Assembly (NCBI GenBank): GCA_964019135.1
Contig: OZ025261.1
Coordinates: 36,508,820-36,572,819, forward strand
Length of the DNA: 64,000 nt
From: Arenicola marina
Lineage: Eukaryota; Annelida; Polychaeta; Arenicolidae
Reading direction: 5' to 3'
Below, one piece after another: positions 23,301-32,085 of the stretch. Every line of letters begins with the position of its first letter. The stretch's first letter is position 1. The notes under the pieces were generated by a model, which was given only the letters and a program-made list of their open reading frames with translations, searched no databases and was not told where the DNA came from. The position numbers and the translations under genes are program-made.

Positions 23301-26300
23301 CCCTGGTGCATGGTGTATCCTGGTGTTCCGTGGTGTATGGTGTATCCTGTCGTTCCCTGGTGTATGGTGTATCCTGGCGTTCCTTGGTGTATTGTGTATT
23401 CTGGCGTTCCCTGGTGTATGGTGTAACCTGGCGTTCCCTGGTGTATGGTGTATCCCGGTGTTCCCTGGTGTATGGTGTATCCTGGCGTTCCCTGGTGTAT
23501 GGTGTAGCCTGGTGTTCCCTGGTGTATGGTGTGTCCTGGTGTTCCCTGGTGTTCCCTGGTGTATGATGTATCCTGGTGTTCCCTGGTGTATGGTGTATCC
23601 TGGCGTTCCCTGGTGTATGGTGTAGCCTGGTGTTCCCTGGTGTATGGTGTGTCCTGGTGTTCCCTGGTGTTCCCTGGTGTATGATGTATCCTGGTGTTCC
23701 CTGGTGTATGGTGTATCCTGGTGTTCCCTGGTGTTCCCTGGTGTATGGTGTATCCTGGTGTTCACTGGTGTATGGTGTATCCTGGCGTTCCCTGGTGTAT
23801 GGTGTATCCTGGCGTTCCCTGGTGTATGGTGTATCCTGGTGTTCCCTGGGGTATGGTGTATCCTGGTGTTCCCTGGTGTATGGCGTATCCTGTCGTTCCC
23901 TGGTGTATGGTGTATCCTGGTGTTCCCTGGTGTATGGTGTATCCTGGTGTTCCCTGGTGTATGGTGTATCCTGTCGTTCCCCGGTGTATGGTGTATCCTG
24001 GTGTTCCCTGGTGTATGGTGTATCCTGGTGTTCCCTGGTGTATGGTGTATCCTGGCGTTCCCTGGTCTATGGTGTATCCTGGCGTTCCCTGGTGTATGGT
24101 GTATCCTGGTGTTCCCTGGTGTATGGTGTATCCTGGCGTTCCCTGGTGTATGGTGTATCCTGGCGTTCCCTGGTGTATGGTGTATCCTGGTGTTCCCTGG
24201 GGTATGGTGTATCCTGGTGTTCCCTGGTGTATGGCGTATCCTGTCGTTCCCTGGTGTATGGTGTATCCTGGTGTTCCCTGGTGTATGGTGTATCCTGGTG
24301 CTCCCTGGTGTATGGTGTATCCTGTCGTTCCCTGGTGTATGGTGTATCCTGGCCTTCCCTGGTGTATGGTGTATCCTGGCGTTCCCTGGTGTATGGTGTA
24401 ACCTGGAGTTCCCTGGTGTATGGTGTATCCTGGTGTTCCCTTGTGTATGGTGTATCCTGGCGTTCCCTGGTGCATGGTGTATCCTGGCGATCCCTGGTTA
24501 TGGTGTATCCTGGCGTTACCTGGTGTATGGTGTATCCTGGTATTCCCTGGTGTTCCCTGGTGTCTGGTGTATCCTGGTGTTCCCTGGGGTTCCCTGGTGT
24601 ATGGTGTATCCTGGTGTTCCCTAGTTTATGGTGTATCCTGGTGTTCCCTGGTGTATGGTGTAACCTGGTGTTCCCTGGTGTATGGTGTATCCTGGTGTTC
24701 CCTGGTGTATGGTGTGTACTGGTGTTCCCTGGTGTATGGTGTATCCTGGCGTTCCCTGGTTTATGGTGTATCCTAGTGTTCCCTGGTGTATGGTGTATCC
24801 TGGCGTTCCATGGTGTATGGTGTATCCTGGTGCTCCCTGGTGTATGGTGTATCCTGGTGTTCCCTGGCTTATGGTGTAGCCTGGCGTTCCCTGGTGTATG
24901 GTGTATCCTGGCGTTCCCTTGTGTATGGTGTACCCTGGTGTTCTCTGGAATATGGTGTATCCTGGCGTTACTTGGTGTATGGTGTATCCTGGTGTTCCCT
25001 GGTGCATGGTGTATCCTGGTGTTCCCTACTGTTCCCTGGTGTATGGTGTATCCTGGCGTTGCCTGGTGTATGGTGTATCCTTGCGTTCCCTAGTGTATGG
25101 TGTATCCTGGTGTTCCCTGGCGTATGACGTATCCTGGCGTTCCCTGGTGTATGGTGTATCCTGGCGTTCCCTGGTGTGTGGTGTGTCCTGGTGTTCCCTG
25201 GTGTATGGTGTATCCTGGTGTTCCCTGGTGTATGGTGTATCCTGGTGTTCCCTGGTGTATGGTGTATCCTGGTGTTCCCTGGTGTATGGTGTATCCTGTC
25301 GTTCCCCGGTGTATGGTGTATCCTGGTGTTCCCTGGTGTATGGTGTATCCTGGCGTTACCTGGTGTATGGTGTATCCTGGTATTCCCTGGTGTTCCCTGG
25401 TGTCTGGTGTATCCTGGTGTTCCCTGGTGTTCCCTGGTGTATGGTGTATCCTGGTGTTCCCTGGTGTATGGTGTATCCTGGTGTTCCCTGGAGTGTGGTG
25501 TGTCCTGGTGTTCCCTGGTGTATGGTGTATCCTGGTGTTCCCTGGTGTATGGTGTATCCTGGTGTTCCCTGGAGTGTGGTGTGTCCTGGTGTTCCCTGGT
25601 GCATGGTGTATCCTGGTGTTCCCTGCTGTTCCCTGGTGTATGGTGTATCCTGGCGTTGCCTGGTGTATGGTGTATCCTTGCGTTCCCTAGTGTATGGTGT
25701 ATCCTGGTGTTCCCTGGCGTATGACGTATCCTGGCGTTCCCTGGTGTATGGTGTATCCTGGTGTTCCCTGGTGTATGGTGTATCCTGGTGTTCCCTGGAG
25801 TGTGGTGTGTCCTGGTGTTCCCTGGTGTATGGTGTATCCTGGTGTTCCCTGGTGTATGGTGTGTCCTGGTGTTCCCTGGTGTATGGTGTATCCTGGTGTT
25901 CCCTGGTGTATAGTGTATCCTGGTGTCCCCTGGTGTATAGTGTATCCTGGTGCTCCCTGGTGTATGGTGTGTCCTGGTGTTCCCTAGTGTATGGTGTATC
26001 CTGGCGTTCCCTGGTGTATGGTGTATTCTGGTGTTCCCTGGTGTATGGTGTATCCTGGTATTCTCTGGTGTATGGTGTATCCTGGTGTTCCCTGGTGTAT
26101 GGTGTATCCTGGTGTTCCCTGGTGTATGGTGTATCCTGGTGTTCCCTGGTGTATGGTGTATCCTGGTGTTCCCTGGTGTATGGTGTATGGTGTATCCTGG
26201 TGTTGCCTGGTGTACGGTGTATCCTGGTGTTCCCTGGTGTATGGTGTATCCTGGCGTTCCCTGGTGTATGGTGTATCCTGGTGTTCCCTGGTGTATGGTG

Positions 26301-26446
26301 TATCCTGGTGTTCCCTGGTGTATGGTGTATCCTAGTGTTCCCTGGTGTATGGTGTATCCTGGTGTATGGTGTATCCTGGTGTTCCCTGGTGTATGGTGTA
26401 TCCTGGCGTTCCCTGGTGTATGGTGTATCTTGGTGTTCTCTGGTGT
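20366..26446. repeat. 27-bp minisatellite, array C, with a 1,228-bp higher-order repeat
   Basis: About 225 units of the same repeat as arrays A and B. A block containing rare variants (TGTATACTGGCG, GTGTATTGTGTA, GTGGTGTATCC) is duplicated with an exact offset of 1,228 bp, for example 21,707 against 22,935 and 22,348 against 23,576; the offset is not a whole number of units because shortened units are included. The array lacks the TIR element found between A and B. Confidence 0.95.
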
Positions 26447-27297
26447 TATCTTTCCTCGTGGGAACAACCGGCATGTTGAACAATTCTGGCCGGGGTCTGG
26501 TCTTGTAATCCAACCAAAGCATCGTGTAAAATATGCGTCCTTATTTTTAAAAAACACATGTAATGAATTAAAGCCCTGAGATAATTTTGCTTGAGACAAA
26601 CACAAATTTGAAAAATATTTTAAATATCAGTGTGAGTCGTTTGAACCTGTGAAATGGCTAAATGGCATTGACCTAACCAACATGAGTAGATGAAGTACGT
26701 GGGATCTTTATCCTGCGACCGCATAGACATGGCCACAGCGGGGCTCGAACCATCGATCTACATGCCCTTAGACCATCAGGTGACCAGAGCCCTCGTGCGA
26801 GCGCGCTAGCCCACTGAGCTACCGGGCCGTCCCGGCTGGAGGCTGGAGGCTGGAGGCTGGCGGCTGGAGGAATCTGATACTTTTCTGAGCTTTTCTGATC
26901 CGCTCATATGATGCCATATCCCATGTCAGGTGATTTGGGCACTGTATTTTTACTTAATTTATTTATGGCTGCTAGGAATTCAACGTTTTCATTTAATTCA
27001 AACTTTAATGCATGTATGTATGCAAGGTATGACTATTTATATACGAAATGAATGTTGGTATATTAGGCCGCTTTTGCACATATTAAGGCCCATTAGGCCA
27101 AGCAATATGCCGAGCCAATGATGTGGGTTAGATTAAACAGCCCCCAATGCCAGTGTTGGGGTCCAGTATCTGTTGATCTGTTGCAGCCTGCTTACACACG
27201 GACCAAGGGAGGCTCCCCTGTCCCAGGCCCCGGTCGTGTATGTCCATTTTATGTACGTTACGCACAGGCATCCGGAAAATGTTTTTATCTTCCATTC
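26447..27297. repeat. Duplicated 3' flank of the minisatellite (copy 2) with empty retrotransposon site
   Basis: Homologous to 11,580-12,271. Differences are a SINE-like insertion, about five GGCTGGA units at 26,832-26,868 (two in copy 1), and a single uninterrupted TTTATCTTCCATTCT at 27,283-27,297 where copy 1 carries the L1/Tx1 element. No gene is seen. Confidence 0.8.
26690..26830 (-). mobile_element. tRNA-derived SINE
   Basis: On the minus strand the head reads GGCCCGGTAGCTCAGTGGG and contains a perfect Pol III A box (TAGCTCAGTGGG, 26,810-26,821) and a perfect B box (GGTTCGAGCCC, 26,741-26,751). The two acceptor-stem halves do not pair and the T stem is broken, so this is not a working tRNA. 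The block is absent from the paralogous position near 11,820, as expected for an insertion. Target duplications are not clear. Confidence 0.7.
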
Positions 27298-27357
27298 TGG
27301 CCTTGACAATATCCTAATTTGTTAAACACAAGTCAGAAGTCTTCATTTTCGTGAAAT

Positions 27358-27363
27358 TTTATT
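27358..27363 (-). terminator. Poly(A) signal of fucosyltransferase copy 2
   Basis: AATAAA on the minus strand about 45 bases after the stop codon, at the same place as in copy 1. Confidence 0.55.
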
Positions 27364-27405
27364 TCTAACTGCAAAAATGAAATGAACTTTAGAGCGTCAC
27401 CAATA

Positions 27406-28920
27406 TTAACGCCGCCAGTTACTCATCCGTAGCCACTCCCCCAAGTCCTCTCCCGACAAGCATTCGCCGCCATCTTGCCACCAACGCTTGAGATCAAACC
27501 CGGACCGGAAGCGATAGGCGGGATTGTTCATTATCTCACACAACCGACAGAAGCCGCGGGGCCGCGTCCAGCCAAGGCCCCGGATGTACGAAACTGACCT
27601 CCAGCGAAAATACTTGAGGTACTCGTCGTCATTGCGCGACAGGTATCTAATGTGTTTGGCGAGTTGCCGGGGGCTATCGAAGTCTCGAATGTTGATGTAC
27701 GAGTGGGATGGTATGCTCTGGGAGTAGTTTCCGCCGCCCAGAACGATGGGTACCACGCCGTGAGTCAGCGGGCGAAACAGCTTCGCCGTCATGTAATCAC
27801 GACATACGCTGTTCTCGAAAGATAAATAAAATTTGTACTCCTCGTGAATTTCGGGGAAGCATGAATCAGCGTGAACTCTACCAGAGCATTCGTACGTCCC
27901 ACACGCCCCGTATATATCGACAGGGACGTATTTAGACAACTCTTGGACGTAATCCATCCGTCGACTATGACCGCGGCAATTGCTTACAACCCACGCAATG
28001 AGCTTGGTCTTTTTCTGCAGCAGTTGCCTCAGCGATCCGGTGAGATCCCTGCGGATAGATCCAGATGCCGGCAACGCCTCCGCCACGCCGTGCGGGATCC
28101 AGATATCAGAATCTCGGCGGTAGGTCATGGTGAGGTTAAATATCCCGCCGTACTCGGACAAGTTTCTGGATGCGGTGAAGATCTGGAGTGGGGTCTCGAA
28201 TAGGAAGAAGACGTATATCTGATCCGGACGGGCTCTCGTCGGGATCGTTTGCAAGTTGCACCCTGGGATGAAGTGGAAGAGGACGGCGTCCGCCTCCCAG
28301 AACCGGGATTTGTCGCTCGTCGTCTCACATCCCGATACGGGGCATTTGTGACGCTCAAAAGGCGCTTGGCCGATGCCAAATGTGAAATCCTCGGCGCCGA
28401 AGAAAGTATTCCAGCAAAGTATGAGCTTTGTGCGTTTTGTTGTCACGGCGTTCGCTTCGTCAATAGTTTTATCCTGTGTCCTATCCGTCGCCGTTGATCT
28501 TTCTGCAGTCACTGTACTGGCTTCTTTATAATCTATTACTAAATTATCAACTTTTCGTAATATTTTTGGCGATTGTTTAATGTCTGACCTTCCAGATATA
28601 TGTACATTGTGGCGATGCTTCTTCTGTTTCTTGTTCGTTTTTGATTCGATCTTGTTCAAGTGGCTTTGTTCATCCGCATGTGCTATAGCCGATAGTTCCT
28701 GTGATGCATTCTCCACATAGGGCTCGCGATCTGTTGCTGTACCAACCGCCCCGGGCCACTCCGACAGGAAGACATGCTGACGAGCTTCCTGTCGTGCCGA
28801 AAACACTTCCAGCCCAACTACCACGACGACACAAACGCCAAACAACCAATGCTGGGGCAGCAGCAGCCACAGCCAGTGTCTGTGACGGCTGTCTTGTCCA
28901 GCCGCCTCCACCAGCTCCAT
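27406..28920 (-). CDS. Alpha-1,3-fucosyltransferase (GT10), copy 2
   Basis: A 504-residue single-exon paralogue of the genes at 13,780 and 45,568, with the same plan: signal anchor near 18-41, basic stem, GT10 acceptor domain and GDP-fucose-binding domain. The signature YLSFENSVCRDYMTAKLF has Ala where the other copies, and most family members, have Glu (T-E-K to T-A-K, residue 379). Other changes are Val-Ser for Asp-Trp after F-R-W-R-S and Asn-Ala-Ser in place of Asn-Val-Ser at the first sequon. A TAG codon directly before the ATG fixes the start. The frame is intact. The Glu-to-Ala change lies in the most conserved motif and might reduce activity; that is inference. Confidence 0.92.
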   Translation of the reverse strand: MELVEAAGQDSRHRHWLWLLLPQHWLFGVCVVVVVGLEVFSARQEARQHVFLSEWPGAVGTATDREPYVENASQELSAIAHADEQSHLNKIESKTNKKQKKHRHNVHISGRSDIKQSPKILRKVDNLVIDYKEASTVTAERSTATDRTQDKTIDEANAVTTKRTKLILCWNTFFGAEDFTFGIGQAPFERHKCPVSGCETTSDKSRFWEADAVLFHFIPGCNLQTIPTRARPDQIYVFFLFETPLQIFTASRNLSEYGGIFNLTMTYRRDSDIWIPHGVAEALPASGSIRRDLTGSLRQLLQKKTKLIAWVVSNCRGHSRRMDYVQELSKYVPVDIYGACGTYECSGRVHADSCFPEIHEEYKFYLSFENSVCRDYMTAKLFRPLTHGVVPIVLGGGNYSQSIPSHSYINIRDFDSPRQLAKHIRYLSRNDDEYLKYFRWRSVSYIRGLGWTRPRGFCRLCEIMNNPAYRFRSGFDLKRWWQDGGECLSGEDLGEWLRMSNWRR

Positions 28921-29150
28921 CTAGTCAGAATGGGGCAGAACACCCTGAGACACCACCATGTGTATGTGCGGACTGATGTGACGCTGAAGCGAATTTTAAA
29001 CAAAGCGCAAAGCCCAGGAAAAAAAGCTTTATTGATCAGGCCGCAAATCATGACATTAAAGGTCTCCTTGTGATGGGCGAGGGGAATGACTTGGCGTGTG
29101 GCAGCGCTTGCACTGAGATTCCGTCAGTGAAATATTGATATTTCATGCAT
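28921..29150 (-). promoter_or_regulatory. Conserved 5' flank of fucosyltransferase copy 2
   Basis: Homologous to the upstream flanks of copies 1 and 3. It differs from copy 1 by small changes around the CACCACGCCCATCACAAGG segment. Probable 5' UTR or promoter; no core element was identified. Confidence 0.4.
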
Positions 29151-30014
29151 TACTAATTACCGGACTGGTTTTAAGTTAAGCCTGAACGCAGCGTGATCTT
29201 TAAAAGTAATTGGGTACGGAGACTGCCACAACGTGTCACGCTGATAGCAATATAGACCACTACCACCGTCTCTGTGTACTCAGGTATAATGTTCTTGTCA
29301 TGTTGCTCTATTTTCATTATTATGCTTATTTTCTCGTGTTCAGCTCACATGTAAATCCCAGTCAGATGGAAATCACAGTACATTGAGAAAATACAATCAC
29401 CAAAAAATGCATGTTTTCCTCGTATTCACGTTATTACCATTCTACATATATAATATCATGTGAATAACAGATGATAACAATAATAATGCATGTAATCCAA
29501 AGGTGTCATGTACAAATTTGAATATATTTTTTAAAGAAATCTTTTTCATGGAATACGTGTGTATATATCTGATCAAATCTCGTAGTATGCAAAAGGTATC
29601 CGGTACCAGTATCTACATTTTGTGGTGTACATCCACCAACAATAAATCTTTCTTACACTTTTATCATACACATTCCAAACTACCAGATTCCATATCACTG
29701 GTGAGAACATTTTAAGACATTCCTGTTCCTTCCTCCACTGATATTGACGACACCAGCATTGACTTGCTTTATGAAATGGTGAAGCCTGATATCCAACTCC
29801 AGCTGAACAATTACTTTGGACTAACAAGCCCTTTTTCTCAACAGCATTATAATAATCATAACGTCTTAAAATGCCGTTGACACACATGTGACAGGATCTT
29901 CCCTCCTCAGATACTGTCTGTAGTCATGCATGGCCCGTGCATGAGTTGCCACTTAAAACAGAGATATTAATTGTGGTAGATTCTTACCTAAATGCATAGT
30001 ACGTTACATATATA
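29150..30014. repeat. Duplicated upstream flank, copy 2
   Basis: Shorter counterpart of 15,531-16,925; includes the piggyBac-like relic. Homology to copy 1 ends in an AT microsatellite at about 30,014, which is the right edge of the duplication. Confidence 0.8.
29573..29887 (-). pseudogene. Possible piggyBac-like transposase C-terminal relic
   Basis: A 104-codon minus-strand open frame. The order RYDYYNAVEKKG, then WRKEQECLKMF, then IWNLVVWNVYDKS resembles the late part of piggyBac-type (DDE_Tnp_1_7) transposases: Y-N-x-x-M-G-G-V-D, then a basic K-W-x-K-K-x-F, then a hydrophobic helix with V-N-x-Y. The match is by eye and weak; catalytic aspartates are missing. The homologous copy 1 region is interrupted by about 430 bp at 16,304-16,735. 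Confidence 0.35.
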
Positions 30015-31100
30015 TATATACATATAGGTTGACAAGCGCCTGTTTTTAGCTACAGCCCATAGTATGACACCCCCCTAGCGCAACCCGCCACAAATTAGAG
30101 ACCCAGCGAATCAGCATGTGATGAGGTCGACCGAACCACGCACCCGAAACATCCGCATGCATTATTAAATATGCCACAGATCAACTGGCCAAACATTAGT
30201 AAAAGATACAATATTTGGTTATATACAACCAAGGTAAGTAACTAGTAACCATATAACCCTGATATACGACCATATTTTAGGCACCACTTGACGGCATATA
30301 CTTTTCTATGCACAATCTATTGGTGCGTGACTATAACCCATTGCCACATATCTCTAACAGGCCAAACGTACGCCCGATCAAACGCAGCATTGGTTTGCAC
30401 AGTTTTCCGCATTGAGGAACACTTTCTAAATATGGCGTTAGGGAATGTGCTTTGCCATTAGTTCATTATTGGCGCTACGTAAACATATCCTGCTAATAAA
30501 TTGATCATCACCACTCTGACCCGTAAGCGATATTATTAAGTACACTTTAACCATCTTCCATCAATTCACAAATATATGGACTTTCGGCACTATAGCTGAC
30601 CGAGATCCTACATGGTTCTTATGACGGAAGTTTGACGTCACAAACATGGCTGACGATCCGCGACGTCGAATCGACGTCGACGGCGTATGACAGACGTCAG
30701 TGAGGAAATGTCTCTTCCTGTTGATAATCGGTTTGAGATTGCTCATACAGTTTGACAAAAGTCGTTTTATTGTTTCAAGAGAGATTTGGCATGTAATCGC
30801 TAGGCACTCGCTTGGGGGAGTTAGGGTAGCAGGAGAGGAAGTGAGACGGTAACTCGATAGGGGGCATGGGTGGCAGTGGGTTTGTAAACTTCCGCTAGCA
30901 GTGGAAAAAGAGAGAGAAAAAGTTTAGAGAGAGAAGAAGCGAAGAATCAAAGTTTCTAACGCGAGTATCTTTATGAATAGTTTAGCTATCTTTTTATGTA
31001 GGTTAGCTAGCAGGTTTCTCAAATACTTTGAAGTTTAGCCAGTCGTATTTTAGTTCTATTTTCAAGCATAGGCATAGTTACTTTGATTATCGCCCGTTGG
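30015..31100. other. Intergenic, no gene recognised
   Basis: No ORF with recognisable features. Short ORFs (for example 30,561-30,758) have no supporting signal. The 30,780-31,000 part is purine-rich (AGAGAGA runs) and may belong to the LTR-like unit that follows. Confidence 0.4.
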
Positions 31101-31137
31101 CTGAGAGAGCCTGGGGGACGCTTGGGGCTCAGGCTGG

Positions 31138-31145
31138 TATAAATA
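31138..31145 (+). promoter_or_regulatory. TATA box (TATAAATA), possibly of a solo LTR
   Basis: TATAAATA lies in a GC-rich stretch (GGCTGGTATAAATAGAGG) and is followed by repeats of GACAGACAGAGAGAGCCAC and, 640 bp later, by AATAAA at 31,773-31,778. A TATA box and poly(A) signal at that distance with no ORF between suggests an LTR or a short non-coding transcript. Neither LTR ends nor a target duplication could be defined. Confidence 0.4.
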
Positions 31146-31247
31146 GAGGTGCATCGGGAGGCCTCCGGGACAGACAGAGAGAGCCACGGACAGACAGAGA
31201 GAGCCACAGACACAGACAGAAGTTGCTGCAGACCCCAGGGGTCATAC

Positions 31248-31610
31248 TTGCTATAAGCTTGCCGCAGTAGCCGCGGCTGTAGTGAGTGTGATTCCTGGCT
31301 CTGGTTCCTTGGTCAAATTCTTTATATGCAAAGTGCTTTCCTTTCCTACTAGTTACTGTGAGGTGCTATGAGGTTCGGTGAGGTGCTGTGAGGTTCCGTA
31401 GGGTGCTATTAGTTACTGTGAGGTTCTGTGAGGTGCAATGAGTTACAGTAGGGTGCTATTAGTTACTATAGGGTGTTATTATTTACTGTAGGGAGCTATT
31501 AGTTACCAGTGAGGAAGACTCCAGGATTCCTACTTGCTACAAGCCTGCCGCAGTAGCCGCGGCTTTGGTGAGTTCGATTTCAGAGTCTGGTTTCTCAGCC
31601 ATATTCTTTA
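31248..31610 (+). repeat. Duplicated segments and degenerate repeat downstream of the TATA box
   Basis: CTTGCCGCAGTAGCCGCGGC and its surroundings occur twice, about 283 bp apart (near 31,258 and 31,541), each followed by GTGAGT. Between them lies a degenerate tandem array (about 31,365-31,510) of GTGAGGTGCTATGAGG and TAGGGTGCTATTAGTTACT-type units. Confidence 0.6.
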
Positions 31611-31772
31611 TGGTGAGATAGCTGTGAAGTTGGTTATATCAAGTGTACATTTATCAGTTGAGATGTCGCAGGGGCAGGATGTAACAGGAATAGTGTATAG
31701 TTTTGGTTAGGATCAGGCGTGCAGTGTGGATTGTTTTATATCCTGTATCGAGGGCTTTAAAGTGTCATTAAA

Positions 31773-31778
31773 AATAAA
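31773..31778 (+). terminator. Poly(A) signal of the TATA-headed unit
   Basis: AATAAA downstream of the TATA box at 31,138. Its pairing with that promoter is an inference from spacing. Confidence 0.35.
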
Positions 31779-32085
31779 TACTGGAACAGTATATTTGCAT
31801 TTCCTTCATTTTATGTTTGCTGTTTACAATACCAAACTTGTCTGAGAGCGAAAAGCCGTTAAACCGATAACCATTTAGTAAAAATGCTGAACCGAAAACT
31901 TTAAGCCACAAGCCCTACCAAAACAAGTATATCTGCGCAGTCCAGCACAAGTATATCTGCGCAGCCTCACAACATGACACCCCCTCGGCACGTTACAATA
32001 ACACACTATTGTACTCACTGGTGTTTAATGTCGGTGGGTCTGTGTAATAGGCCAATACATGATTAAACTACCTCATCATCACTAT

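Noticed and set aside
26735..26829. Functional tRNA gene
   Set aside because: A and B boxes are perfect, but the acceptor and T stems do not pair; it is a SINE head.
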